DNA of 64,000 nt from Diplonema papillatum (GCA_030068145.1 JAPJBO010000372.1:1-64000); one strand, 5' to 3'; shown: positions 11,721 through 27,063, numbered from the stretch's first letter. Made by a program: numbers and translations. The notes: generated from the letters alone by a model not told the origin.

Positions 11721-12415
11721 TGAGGAGGGTATGGACCGGCTGAACAGAGCAGCGCAGGCACCCTTGAAGGTCGCTCGGGTCGGGGATGCTGAACAAAGCT
11801 TCGCGCTTCTTTAACGGACCCTTTCCCCCCTCCCCAGTAAACAAGAGAACCAAAGAAAGAGTCGGACACCGATGAAATCCACGTATCTTCCCACCCGCCC
11901 CCCGCCTCCTCCGAATCTGCGCCGACTAACCTGATGACCTCCCCCACAGGGGACCGTCTAACTCACAAAAACAGAAGGTGAACCCGATGGCACTTCGGCC
12001 TCCTGATACTGAGCCGCGTGTTTGCCATCACTTTATGGCAAATGCGTAGTACTCGTGAACCGCGTCACTGAATGTACCTCAGAGGGGCTGTAATAGGCGC
12101 CGCTCACGCACTGTATACGTTTTTTCTGGTTAGTCTCCGAACACACACACCCACACTTCCCCATCCCACTCCAAGCACATGTGCTAAGCTGAAGAGTGCC
12201 TCGAAAAAGTGGAGACCGTCTGCAAATTGTGAAAATCGCAACCGAAAAAAAATTAATAGAGAGAGAAGCTGCACTCCGTTCCGGGATTCGGATGATCAAG
12301 TAGCACTTGTCAATCGACATTCAAGTGGACACCAGTGCATCTAAAAAACGCTGCGGCAAGTTGCGGTCCGCAATTTTGACATCAAGGCGTCGCGGACAAG
12401 CTACTACCCTCAGCT

Positions 12416-12468
12416 GAAGCAACAGCTTTCGCGCAAACCGCTTCCGGTTTGCGCGAAGCTGCTGCTCC
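12416..12468. other. Strong hairpin
   Basis: A stem of about 24 pairs surrounds the loop CTTC; the inner stem is CGCGCAAACCG with its exact complement and the outer part has one mismatch and one bulge. Both the C(UUC)G-type loop and the perfect inner stem would make a very stable RNA or cruciform structure. Function is unknown. Confidence 0.6.
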
Positions 12469-12517
12469 AGTTCACTTGCATGCGTTCTGGTTAAACTGCC
12501 GCCGTTCTTTTTAGCTT

Positions 12518-12751
12518 GTACCTACCCCCCCCCCCGTGCATAAGATGGATAGCCAAACTCCCTTGATTAAGATGGATAACGGGCGAGAATGCCAATCCAT
12601 CTTAAACACGGGGGTGAGGTACCCTGTGTAAAGCGACTACACTGTAGTCTACAGTGCCCCCGTGTTTATGATGGATACCCCCCTTGATTAAGATGGATAC
12701 TGCGAAAACCCGAGTTTTTCATCCATCTTATGCACGGGGGAGGGTAGGTAC
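12518..12751. mobile_element. Small TIR element (MITE-like)
   Basis: Outer inverted repeats run from GTACCTACCC into CCGTGCATAAGATGGAT on the left, with the complement on the right, over about 30 bp. Inside is a second inverted pair around 'aacacgggggt' and 'cccccgtgttt'. The whole is about 234 bp and could be two nested or head-to-head units. I did not find a clear target site duplication. Confidence 0.6.
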
Positions 12752-13194
12752 CAAACATTGTCTTCTGGAAAGCAGAAGCTCGTTGGCGCAGGAAAGTGTC
12801 GGAGGCAAGACACCAACCTGTCCGTCCAACACACGGGATCGTTGAAACACCCAGACAACCTAAAAACCTTCGGCTCGTCGAATCACCCGAAAAGACCCCA
12901 AAATGGTGGCCGCCCTCTCCCCCACACAAGAAACACAGGTAACGCTGGGTTTAGTTGTGTGTTCAACAAAAAGAAAATAGGCCTCCATCGCAGTTGTATT
13001 CATCCACCCTCCTCCCTGTCGGAAAAAAACGGGACCGGGCGGCGCTCATAGACGGACGCACCCCGTCCAACCGGCGGTTCATTTCTCTCAAAAATATTTC
13101 ACTTACTCGGAGGCACTCGACGTGCCTTGGGCGAGGCTCCCCCCGTGCAAGAGAAGGAGCCAAGCCTAACAAAACGCGTTTCGACCCTCCCCCT

Positions 13195-13268
13195 CCCCAG
13201 AATTGGCATTCTCAAGCCAACTCCACTCCAAAACCCCGGATTCTCAAGCGAACTTTACCTCTAAAACG
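13195..13268 (+). repeat. SINE-like family K, diverged
   Basis: It contains 'aaaaccccggattctcaagc' and 'gaactttacctctaaaa', without a long A tail. Confidence 0.45.
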
Positions 13269-13544
13269 CGAGTAGTCGGCAGCAGTACTACTACATCAGA
13301 ACTCACCCAAGCAGGTGAGCTCCGCGAGTGCCTCTTTGGTAAGTTAAGTTTCACGTAGTACGCAGCCAACTACCAGTTTTTAGTACCAACAGTGCGTCTA
13401 TCTCAAAAGCAACTTGCAATTTGTCTTTTGACACTCAGACACGGCTGCGGCACGCATGGTGTCTGACGTTAGCGGCTGGCATCAAGCATGCGTGCTACGG
13501 TCGTCTGGGTGGTACTGAGAAGGGGTTTCATTTCCAAACTCGAA

Positions 13545-13690
13545 TAAGCTTCGTTGCGTCCAAGCCCCGTGGTAGACCGCGCTCTGATGCCTTGGGAAAT
13601 TTGAGAAATCGACTGTCACCGGTAACAGGCCCGGGGCTCTGCAGTACCGCCGAACACGGAAGCTCCCGTGGCAGGCCTTCCCTGGTGCTC
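13545..13690 (-). repeat. Dispersed repeat family I, diverged copy
   Basis: It shares 'aagccccgtggtag', GGGCTCTGCAGTACCGCC and 'gaacacggaagctcccgtg' with the 1.4 kb copy. Confidence 0.5.
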
Positions 13691-13699
13691 GCATTGCTG

Positions 13700-15530
13700 C
13701 TCCGGCTTGCGCCCACGCCGAGCTATCTGGGAAGAAAAGGAGGCAAAGACGGAGAAAAAAGGAAAAATGAGCCCCCCCCCGACATTCTTCACGTGGACTC
13801 ACTTGTGCGCCCGAGTCATCGTCAATACCGTATTAATAGTGGTAGTAGTCAGAAATGGTGTTTTCCTTTGGTGGTTTAATTAACCAGTTGGATTCCTCTT
13901 GTTCGTAACAGTTCCAAGCTGACACTTCATTGCGGGCACAACATGCAAGAAGGCCTGGAAGCCCTCAGGAGCCGCGGGTAGCACCCGAGGGCGCCACTCA
14001 CAGCACCTTCAATCTGAGCCCAGACCTAAACTTGCACTGACAATCCAGCATGTGTCCTCAGAGCCAATCCTTTTCCCGAAGTTACGGATCCAGTTTGCCG
14101 ACTTCCCTTACCTACATGTGTTCTGTCGGCCAGAGGCTTTTAGCCTAGGAGACCTATTGCGGTTAACGTACGGCCCGATGCAAGCGAATGAGATCTCCCC
14201 TGTTTTTTCCATGCACATCCACAAGACACCCTACTGATATTTTCCTTTTTTTTTGGGGGGGGGGGGGGGGGGTTGCCCGCCTTGTTTTGTTAGGCAGGAA
14301 CTCCAGGTAGTGTGACGTTCCAAGGAGAAGAAGATTCGCTTCAACCCTGTGCAAAAACGCAGGTAAATCTGGGTTTCGTGCGGTGCAAGCGTGTTTCCAG
14401 GGAGTATCGTGGGTTAGGGGGCTAGTGGTCTGCCACACAACACAGGGCCCATTTCCGAAGTGATTCCTTAGTGATTCCACTCTCCAAACACAAGGGGTGC
14501 AGACAGTCGCTTTTCGGTGGGCTGGGATGTGCACCCCGGACCCCCTGCACGTATTACCCCATTTCCGAAGTGATTCCACCCCTTTTGTGGCAGACCAGTT
14601 AGGGAATCCTTTTTACCGAACATGAACTGTAGGAGGAAAAAGAGAAGCTCGACACCGCAAGCCGTGGCGTTTTCACTTTGCATCCCGAATCTAACTTTAC
14701 GTAAGAAGTACATTGTCATTTGCTTTGAACCAGCCGCGGGTGTGCTAGGGACGAGCTCTTGTTTATCTTGCATTTCCAGCGTCAAGAAGAAACTGCGACC
14801 ATGCGTTCACGCGACCACTCTAGTACCGGGAAGTAGGTTGACATTTTTGTGTGCAACAAATGCAAAATTGCCCAGAACAAAAAACCGATCGATGGTAGCG
14901 CACTATCCTCTCACTCCCGTTGGAAAGTGCGCAGGGGTATCACGGTTTCCCGGTTTACGGCAAAATAAAGTATGATGGGTCCTGGCCTTTGGCCGCTGGC
15001 TACTTCTAAACTCCTAAGGGTGTGTGTCGCTGTGCACGCTTGTGGTGGCTGCATGGGACCATGCACTCTACTTGCCTCAGGTCACCTGCTTGTCTTTCGA
15101 CAGAGGGGCGAGCCGGTGCCTTTGTGTCCTTTCAGATACGGCTGTGCCACGGCTGCTCTTGCCAGACGCTAGCGCCCGGCACTGTGCAATGCGTGCCACC
15201 ACCATTGGGTACAACCCCGCCTCCTCTTTATTCATTTTTTTTTTTTGCACTTTTCTTTTTTTCCTTTTTACCTGCAAGCCTTGTAGGAAATACTCGACTG
15301 TGGCCAAAAGCGTCCAATACAAAACAGCACAAAGTAGTGTTTCGATGCGAACTTTTCCTTAAAAGACGCAGGAAATCTGGGCTTCCCGGCTTCCCGTGCC
15401 GGGTGGGAGCCTCCGTCAAAAGGATATTGGACCCGTGTTTGCAGTTGTGCTGTTTTTTTTCTCTCCTCGCAGTCGAAACGAGCACCGGGCGGCGCCTCCG
15501 AGTATTCTTCAGCTCTCATACACGCGCACA
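13700..15530. other. No gene recognised
   Basis: This contains a T/G homopolymer junction near 14240-14272, a piece of family C near 14350 and scattered short frames. No exon could be supported. Confidence 0.4.
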
Positions 15531-15543
15531 AACACAAACACAT

Positions 15544-15715
<172 letters not shown>

Positions 15716-16799
15716 ACACCGTTTGCTTGAGCGCCGAAGGTGTGTCAAGTGAAATTCTTCTTGTCCTGAGAAGTCACTCAAATCGAGGTTGGAAAAGGTA
15801 GTCACCTAAACACAGACAGACTGACCACGATCGCCCACCTACTTGGTTGTTTCACACACATACCTCCAAACACGCGCATAAACTCACTCACTCACTCTCT
15901 CTCTCTCTCTCTCTCTCCTTTCAATTTACACCCGCTCCCCTCCCGAATTCTCCTGCTAATCTCTTTTTGTTGACTCATTCAGGTTTGATGTCATGGAGGG
16001 GCCTTCACGTGGCGACACTGTTGACCGCACCTTAATTGAGTCGCGGTCGCCGACCCTCCAACCGCCAGCATCAGGTACTTGATGCAACGCGGAACAAGTG
16101 CTGACAGCACTGCCCGGCGAATAGAGGGCCACAAAAGTGGCAAATTGACCGGTCGGGGGGGTGCTTAGCAGCCAATCACCTGATGGCTGAGTGCACACCT
16201 AGGCAGGGCTGCATCCTCGTGGTAGCCGTGTTGTGTATAAGGCTTCGTGAAGGCCTAGTCAACCACCTCATCACTATAGGCGCAAACCTTTCTCGACAGT
16301 GATTGGACAGTCGGGATGTCGGGGGCGGTTCTCCATGAAGAAGAGAAAGGTAAAGCAAGACCTTATCCAGGGCTCTTGGGCCTTTCGTAGGGTAAACAAA
16401 CACAAACCTCATGATCACTATGCACAGATATCCGATGAACCAAGCTGTCTCATTTTCGAAGATTCTAAAACGAACTGCAAGTTCGGAACTCCTTTCGTTC
16501 CTTTGCTCTCGTAAGGAGGCCTCAAGTAGGATATTCGTGCGAGATGTCAAAGCAGAGTTCTTGTCTGAACAAGCAGGAGGCTCCTATCAGCACCGGCTTG
16601 CAGGATAATATTATGGTCATGGTCCTCATTGCTACTGTTGGTTGGATATTCTATGCAGCGGCTTTCCTCTTGCTTTTCGTTTCTGGACAATTTGACCTCC
16701 CATTAGTTTCAGCACCGCGCGCGGCCAGTAACATGAACGTGGCGCGTTGGAATTTCTTCACACTGGCAAGCACACGACGTCCAGCTGAACTACACAGCA

Positions 16800-17130
16800 A
16801 TCTGCATGCCCACCACGACACCAAAGACCAGCAACAGGCAATCAGCAACAACAGCAGCAACAACACGGCCACGGACGGCAATAAACGCTATCGTTGTCCG
16901 ATAACTACAGCAGCACGTCGCTGCTGACAGGTTCTAGCAACAAAACAGCGACAGCATTGCCACCAACAACACTGTCCAAACTTTGTCGGAGAGGACACAT
17001 CGTTGCCGACAACCAACAGCAACAATCATCAACAACATCAACCACAACAACAGCAACAACGGCAGCACGACATTGTCAACAACCACTCACCATTTCACTT
17101 CGTCAAGAAGACCAACTTATCAACAGCAGC
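16800..17130 (+). repeat. CAA/CAG-rich low-complexity tract
   Basis: Imperfect CAA, CAG and ACA words give Gln-, Asn- and Thr-rich frames. There is no conserved domain and the open frames on three registers are equally biased, so I do not call a gene. Confidence 0.6.
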
Positions 17131-17865
17131 AAGACCTCAAACGCACTCACTCTTCCTTCCCACCCCAGCTTTTCCCATTACACCTGTCAACCCTCATCTT
17201 ACCCTCTTCATTTTTTGGTTTTCACTTACCCGCACTCCTTCCCCTACTCCCCACATCCCCTCCCCCCGATCTCCTTATTGCTCTTAATCGTTTCCAAGCA
17301 AACCAATCTCCAATCTCAAACAAGAGTAATCTTTCATTCCTTCAGCTCTGTTGGCAAGCCACCATTCGCGCCCCGCGTACGTTGAAGAGACGGCAACATC
17401 TGTGGTTGTGAAGCTGAAAGTAGCGAGTTGAGGCTCTATAAATCTGATGGACCCGTACCGGAGAAACGCATTCCTCTCGGCAGGCCCCGTTTTAAAAGCC
17501 TGAAGGGCGTATGCGAACGAGTCTGCCACCAAGAGCCAACTGGAAAAGCAGCGGAGTGATCCAGTAAAGCTTTCTATCCGAGCCCCCAGCCCACCGACCA
17601 CATACCGTGCCAAGCTGAACGTCAGAACAAAAGCCGAAAGACACTCATCGGTACGCCCACCGGAAAACACGATATTATCAACACGAGGGGTTTGCTTCAG
17701 AAGTGGCCGAAGGGGCTGCGCAAACCTTTTTAGTTTTTGGGGCTGTATAACCTTGACAGTTCTCATGAAACGGACATCCAACACTCACAACACACCCAGG
17801 TTGACTACACCTCCAGACAAATTAGGAAACGATTGGGACCCCCCAACCAAACTACCACCAAGCAA

Positions 17866-20738
<2,873 letters not shown>

Positions 20739-20739
20739 G

Positions 20740-21738
20740 GCCGCGTGGCCCTGATCCACCGTGCACAGCAGCGTCTGAAGCAAGAATGGGCCTGATGTCG
20801 GCCGTGGCGCAACGCGATGCTTTGGATTAGAATGCGAAGAACCTGTGGCTCCGGCCGGGAGGCCACAATGACACCCACTCGTAGGCCGCCTCCGCGGCGA
20901 CGTAACAGACGCGTTCCATCTGCTGTGACGTAGACACGGAGTGTGCATAGTGCGTTGCTCAGGGTAGTCGAAGGCCTGACAATCACACTAATGCAACAAA
21001 TTGCCCTGGCCCACGCCTGATGTCGCAACCCCTTAACCCGGGCGGCGGCGCTTTGGCATGAGCCAGGAACCTCAAGGGGAGCAGCGCGAGAGGCATCATC
21101 CACGCTTCAAAGGCCCACACACTAATGCAACAAATTTACAACCTGTGGCGATACCATGCATCGCCGACTGCGCGGTTGTCTCGACCGTTGTCTTGACTGA
21201 AAGCATAGACACAAAGACAGCTCAAAGCATCTGCAGAGTACCACGAAAAGCCTCCGCTCCGGAGCAGGCTCACGCACTCGAAGCTCGACTTCGCAAAGTG
21301 CCCGTGCAAGAACCATCTTTGAACCTCAGAAAACTTCGCACAATGGAGGTGTGCCTTCCTCGCGGAGCGTGCTTGAAACCGACTCACTGTTCCAAGCTTC
21401 TAGCCAGATCGTTGGGTCGCGTCCGTCCTCTTTGCTTTTCGAGGTTGCCCGGTCTTGTACACATGCGATAGGAGGATTCGAGGGGTAGACCGGCTTAAAT
21501 ATGACGCCGAAGCTCTTGAGAGAAACGTGCACAACACGTCTCCAGCTGCCTAGGACTTCGTTGCTTGTTTCACAAGTCCGGGCCAATGCAAGCCTTCTGA
21601 AGTGTTAACCTCACCAGGCTAGACGATTTGAGAAAGTCGTCGGATCGCTTTCTGATCCAAGGTCCATCGAGCACCAGGGGGTTTAGACTGTTTTCTCTTG
21701 CTTTTCATCATGCCTTGCGATATCAAATCGAGGATACC
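20740..21738. other. No gene recognised
   Basis: A pair of 'ctaatgcaacaaatt' words occurs at about 20990 and 21122. No coding exon or known repeat family was identified. Confidence 0.35.
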
Positions 21739-22166
21739 ATGCAGGGTCAAAACCTTGTGTCTTTTTGGAAAATGCTGCCGCGGGGCCGATGGCCCCCAAG
21801 AAAAAATTTGGAAAAAAGAAAATTGCTCAACTTCATCAAAAATCACCGCAGTTTTTCAGTTCCAAATTTATTTTTTTTCAAAAACCCAATTTTTTTCCAG
21901 AAAAAATGTGTTGCCATTTTTTTCGTAATAACAATTAATTGTAAACACGAAAGAGAACGCTGGCAGCGTGTTTGGGAGAAGTTTAGCCTACCGATCATAT
22001 TCACTCACTATCACTCACTAATAGGCTAATCCTCCCCCGGCACGTACAAACAAAAACATGACACTAACTCGGACTCGGACTGACATCCTCGAGGGAGAGT
22101 CGAATGGGTGCTATCCCCGTCGTGAAATCCCTCTTTCCAAAAAGACACAAGGTTTTGACCCTGCAT
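21739..22166 (+). mobile_element. Family E element copy framed by a 33-bp inverted repeat
   Basis: The centre (about 21929-22130) matches the family E leader and the first residues of its ORF. A CGGACT insertion near 22070 and a lost base near 22105 break the frame. On both sides lies a perfect 33-nt inverted repeat containing CAAAACCTTGTGTC: at 21739-21771 in one orientation and 22134-22166 in the other. Confidence 0.65.
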
Positions 22167-22384
22167 GATACGATGCTCGCTCTCAAGAAGAATGATTTCA
22201 AACAGAGCATCAACGAGATGGACAAGAGAGGTAAGAAGCTGCGCCTAGCCAAGTATATAGTACTGAACAACTGATTCACCCCCCCCCCCTTCTCCTCCCT
22301 CTTCCCCCCTCACCACCTCCAGCCGCGTCATCCAGATTCGAAAGTATCCCGGTTCTTTATCCTTTTACCGACCCGGGGTGCAAG

Positions 22385-22490
22385 AACGTGCACTCAGGAG
22401 TCCGCGGCCTCAGAGTGGCGAGGCTGAAGCTGGAGTTAAAAGCAGCGGGTGTCGCACACCCGCTTTTTCGAGTCCTCGTCTCCTCAACAT
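22385..22490 (+). repeat. Family F foldback repeat, partial
   Basis: It includes 'gctgaagctggagttaaaag' followed by 'gcgggtgtcgcacacccgct', the same stem as in the better copies at 35.5 and 56.3 kb. Confidence 0.5.
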
Positions 22491-22769
22491 GAATGAACCG
22501 ACGTGACTCCTTCTGACTCCTTCTGTCCCTACACACTATCCGGCGGAACACCCCCCTCTCACTGAGGGGGTCGTAAGCCGGTCCATGGCACGCAGAATCC
22601 TCCGCGGTAGATTGGCATTGCGACTCGCTCGCGACGGGACCACGGGGCAGTGCGGAGATGGCTGGGGTCCTGCTAGCCTTGATTGCTGCGTTTGGCCGCC
22701 ACGCGTTTTGAGAACGAGAAAGCGGTTGATTAAAGAGCTGTATGAACAAAATCAGAAAGGGTACACGTA

Positions 22770-23906
22770 GTTAACAGAGTGCAAAACAAGAGTAGCCACT
22801 AGTGGTTACGTGACAACTCGCTAGTCGAGCGAGCGCAAAATGTTGCTGCACATTTACACGCGTGTTGGGCCCACACTTGGGGTGTGCTCTCTTCAATACA
22901 AGCTTTGAGGCTGGCCTGCACCGTGTCTTTGTTTCCCCTTGGCGCCCTGAAAGGTTACAGATTAACCGCCTGTGGGGAGGAAGTCACCTGCGGAAATCTT
23001 CACGGTCGCATCCAGCTGAAGCTGGAGCTCAGAAAAAGTGGGGTTCCCACCTTTTTTCAAACTCCAACGGCTCCCGCCGTGTTCGCTAAAAACCTTTCTG
23101 CGGAGCACCTGCGCTTTGGGTGTGCGTATCCCGGTCGGTAAAGGGGGTTGCGCCTCAGAATACACGTGATACCCCCCCCCCTCCGTCTCCCGCCACGCCC
23201 GGCAACAGCACGTTTGGACCTGCCACACTTGCCAAGGAATGCGCGGGTGGAAAGAAAATGCGCGCTCACCAAGAAGAAGACCGGGGCGGCTGAGCTCAAT
23301 TCGTGTCGCTCCGCGCGCAACAACCATGCATAGTCGTGGGGTGCGGTGCACGACGCGGTAGAAACGGAAAGCCGGCTCGACGCCGCACCGTTTTTTTTTT
23401 TTTTTTTTGCGATAACCAGTAACCACCTCCTTAGTGAGCATACTTGTTACAGCTAAAAAGGTACGTTGGCAGCGGTTTAACCACGTTTGAACGCGTACAG
23501 GTCAAATCGCACAAACAAACTGGAACCCGCATCGAATTGCCTTTCATTGTCATTATATTGTCTTTCAAAGGCCATTCAGCGTCTATCACAGCCTCAGCAG
23601 TCTAATAGCAGGGGGGTAAGAGAGCCTCGACTCCGCCTTGTTTGGGCAGCCGCCTCCCCCCACACTGTGAATGCTGTGAACGAGACGACACTAGAGCAAC
23701 AATGCGGTTTCCGAGCCAAAGAGCCCAGCAATCGGCACACGGGGCTCGTCCGCGGCAACCTTGCCAGCGGAGCGTCCGTCGTTCGATCGCCCCTTCACTT
23801 CTCTTGTGAGCAGCCATTCTTCGTTTCCCCCGTTCCTTCAAGGAGACCCCGCCAGCCCAAGTGACGCTCCCAGCGAGAGGGAAGGCGGAGCGAAGTAGAA
23901 TCCAAC

Positions 23907-23941
<35 letters not shown>

Positions 23942-24260
23942 ACGCGGGAACCACCCCCCCCCCCCCTTTGCCGAGCTCTAGACTCGCCTAGAAAAAAAGC
24001 AGGAGTTTCGAAAGAGGAAAACGTACTCGACGGGGGGGCTTTGCACGAAATTAGCTGGCATTAATATTCCCAATTTCACCCCCCAGTCCGGACCGGGGTT
24101 GTACACCACACTGCACTGCCGCAGCGCACCACTGCGAACACGGAGTCTGACGGCGACGTTCGAAAAACTGGGAAAACAACCAAAACACAAAAGCCCGCGC
24201 ATAAAAGATGGGGGGCAGTGGTGCAGGTATACGTTCACCTCGGGATCACCACTGTATGTA
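22770..24260. other. No gene recognised
   Basis: It contains a T run (23391-23408) and an A run of about 30 (23909-23938). Frames are short and unconvincing on both strands. Confidence 0.4.
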
Positions 24261-24261
24261 C

Positions 24262-24330
24262 ACGGTGAGGATCATCCTTAGAAGCTGGTGTTAAAGAGGG
24301 TGTGCCCGAGTACACGCAAAGCGGGTATGC
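24262..24330 (-). repeat. Family F foldback repeat, fragment
   Basis: 'cacggtgaggatcatcctta' continues into 'gaagctggtgttaaagagg' and 'gtgtgcccgag', the reverse of the right end of the family F copies. Confidence 0.5.
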
Positions 24331-24424
24331 TACACGTGTGGATAACGACCGAAACGACCAACGGTCAACAACAGTAGCACACGTGTGACCGCCACCCTTC
24401 AGAACGCGCAGTGTGTATTCCCGC

Positions 24425-24487
24425 TGCCGAAGGTCACCCGGAGACTCCCAAATTCGGAGTTTCAAGCGAACTCTTTCACTTTGAAAA
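24425..24487 (+). repeat. SINE-like family K
   Basis: GGTCACCCGGAGACT, 'ggagtttcaagcgaactc' and 'tttcactttgaaaag'. Only a short A-rich end remains. Confidence 0.55.
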
Positions 24488-24545
24488 GCGGGTGCTCTAG
24501 CCTGTGTGCACAGTTTCTTTGAGCTTCCCGCCTCTTCCCCCCACC

Positions 24546-24760
24546 CTCTAGTAGCACGGGTGGTCCTGGCTGTGACGAGCTACGAACAGCCGCCTGACAA
24601 ACCAGACTCACACCGCAGTCCTGTCTGCAGACACTCAGGTTTCGCGCTGATGATGTTCCGCCTTATGTGTCCGTGGCTTAAAGGACCGAAACACGGTGCA
24701 GACGGGACCAGTGCGGTGTTGAGCACATACCCATTCCAAGCACGTTCTTGCAATTCCCCC
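24546..24760 (+). repeat. Dispersed repeat family H, long copy
   Basis: The order is 'tctagtagcacgggtggtcc', 'gctacgaacagccgcctgac', 'gtcctgtctgcagacac', 'ccgaaacacggtgcagacgg', then 'ccattccaagcacgttcttg'. A 27.3 kb copy is nearly identical and shorter pieces occur at 4.35, 31.7, 32.0, 46.4, 61.2 and 63.5 kb. Confidence 0.75.
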
Positions 24761-25042
24761 CTATGCTCTCTCACCCCCCTGTTTCTTTCGCTGCGTTTCG
24801 CGGAAGTGCCCCTCTTTCTTCAAGTGTTGGACGCAACTTCTTCTATCCACCTGGGTTAGACGTATATTCGCACGTGCCAGAAGAATGGCGAAATAATGTA
24901 TGTGTCGTGCGGGTCTTCGAGGCGTCACGAAGTAATTTGAAGGCTGAAGATGCATCAATCTAGGCTTGACACGATCCAATCTATCGGGAAATCTCTGATT
25001 CGTCAGATTTTCCTCGGTCCAGTCTGGTTCGAGTGACAAGAA

Positions 25043-25085
25043 ACCTGGTTGATCCTGCCAATAGATGTCAGCTAGTCCAAGAGAG
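25043..25085 (+). pseudogene. 18S rRNA 5'-end fragment
   Basis: 'acctggttgatcctgcca' is the universal start of eukaryotic 18S rRNA. The next bases 'atagatgtcagctagtcc' only resemble the normal continuation, so the match ends after about 20-30 bases. A relic, not a gene. Confidence 0.55.
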
Positions 25086-25590
25086 CGATGGTGATATTTT
25101 CAGTCTTCCACTCGGACAGTGTCGTCGCCAGGCTTGAAAGTGCGAATGTCCAGCCTCATGCTTCCAACACTTGGTCCACCTCACCTCTCTCTTCTCCGCC
25201 AGCAGAACGTGGATCCTGGGCTCCAAACTGCGCGCATTCTTTTCCTTCTTCGTTTTCTGCGTTGTTCCTAGCCTTTCCAACACTTTTTTTTGCGCAAACC
25301 ACGCTTCTTTTCCTCGCAAGCTAGCAACTTCCTCCCTAGAGTGCCCGCATGAACCTGGCGGGGAATACGGGTTTAATTGCACAAGCAACGTTTTTTGCGT
25401 ACTACCGTCAACACTCAGAGAGTCAGAGGCTGGTAGCCACAACCGAGCAACTTTTTAAGTGGTTTTAGGACTAGCAGTCTTGAGCAAGATTTTGAGTTTT
25501 TTAGGACGGACGATCTTGCGGGTTCCCCTCCGATTGTTTTGTGAACCCTGAAAATGAAACAGAATCGTATACTTAGGTGCTTTCGTGAAG

Positions 25591-25747
25591 CCGTGTGGAA
25601 GAATGCGCCGTGAAAAAGTATCTCGTTGAGAATGCTGACTGGAAGGCTATCGTCGGACTTGCAAAGTCCGTTGGCTGCTACGCTCCAGTCTCACTGGAGT
25701 GCCCTTTCCCGGCGAGCTACGAGCCGTTCTTCAACGCTCTTGCGGCG
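25591..25747 (+). pseudogene. Coding trace, unrecognised
   Basis: One frame reads about 50 residues of protein-like composition (including KKYLVENADWKAIVGLAKSV and ECPFPASYEPFFNAL) bounded by TGA upstream and TAG downstream. It has no ATG. It could be a terminal exon of a gene whose other exons I could not find, or a relic. I do not recognise the family. Confidence 0.35.
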
Positions 25748-26076
25748 GCTTAGGTACGGCTCGCCTCCTGTTTCCCTTAGGTTGGTCGTGGTCACTTTCT
25801 GGCCTGCATCCTGCCGTTGCCTCCGGATAAGGATCTCTTTCCTTTTGCCCCGAATATACAGTGCGGCCGTGAACGCCCTTTCCCGAGCAAACGGTAAGTG
25901 GCGGTTGCCGACGACGAAGCGACTGTGCTAACCACAGCTACCCTGAAAAAACTGAATCCAACATAGGAGGAGACGCGGAGGAAGACCCCGGCGGGGGTGT
26001 TGTGGGGGTTGACAGGTACCCGCCCCCCCCCCCCCCCCCCCCCCCCACCCCCCCCCCCCACCCCCTTTCCTCCCAG

Positions 26077-27017
26077 GTGAGGTTCATTCAAAAGCGGCGA
26101 CAACGACAAGAGGAGGGAAGAGAGCCCTTGCGCTCGCGGCCCCGAACCCTCTGGAAGGCGTGCGCTCGGGTCCCAATGCGTTCACGATCCAAATTCCGCT
26201 GCCGCAGTTCTGGCCAGGGCACGGGCGCTTCGTGCCGTACGACGGCGAGGGGTCCGACGACGAGATGCCGCCGCTGATGGAGCGCCGCTGCCTGCGAACG
26301 CCGCGGCTCGGGTGGGACGAGGGGTGGTGGGGCCCTGCCGTCGCGCCCAGCAAGGCCGGCGAGCTGCACTTGATTCTGCTGAAGTATCTGAAGAACCGAG
26401 TCCGGAAAAAGGAGAACGCGCGCCGGAACAACTCGAAGTACTCGGCGAACAAGCACCAGCGCCGCGTTGAAGACGCCATAAAAGACGGCATCCGGCACTA
26501 CTACGAAAACGAAGTCATCGAGCTCGCAAGGAAAGGCGAACTTGAGCTGAAGCTGAACACTGAAGGTGACAGTGATTACCTGCTTTTCCGCCTTCCGGAG
26601 CGAGCCGTATTTCATTGCCCAGTGTCTAAGCTGGACAAGCTGTCCGGTGCTGTCGCTGTGCGGATTGATATGATCCGCCCCGTGACCTATACTCCGCACG
26701 GCCCGCGGTGCATGTCTACCCGAGAGCTGCGGAAGAAGACTGCTCCCCCGCTGCCGCCGCAACCCGCGTGCTTCCACCCGGCCCGGCCTCTCGGTCCCCT
26801 GCAACCAACGCACCTGCCGCCTCCGTCCGCCTACGAGACCCCCTGGAGCCCCGCCTACCATTCCTCCCTCCCCCTGTCCACCGCATATCGACTTTCCAGT
26901 GAATCTGCGCCGCAGCGGCCGCAGCCCCTGCTTCCCCCCACCCACCATCCGTCGGCGCCCCCCGGGCAGTACTACCTCTTCCCTCCCGTCCACAACCCGC
27001 ATTGGCGGGGCCACTGA
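26077..27017 (+). CDS. Unrecognised protein, basic centre and Pro-rich C-terminus (last exon)
   Basis: The frame is open from a good acceptor (C-rich tract ending 'cctcccag' at 26076) to a stop at 27017, about 313 residues. It begins EVHSK and contains an acidic DGEGSDDE stretch, a basic helical segment (KYLKNRVRKKENARRNN), a moderately hydrophobic middle and a C-terminal third rich in Pro, Ser, His and Tyr. No convincing first ATG is seen, so an upstream exon is likely. A consensus donor GTAAGT at 25894 follows a frame (ALSRANG) that joins in phase, but that upstream frame is weakly protein-like. GC is higher than in the flanks. The opposite-strand 317-codon frame is a shadow. Function not known. 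Confidence 0.55.
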
Positions 27018-27063
27018 ACATCCCGCACACCCCCCACACAAAGGGTTCGCTGTTTTTCTACAG

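Noticed and set aside
26088-27041. 317-codon antisense frame
   Set aside because: Gly/Arg-rich shadow of the Pro-rich sense exon.
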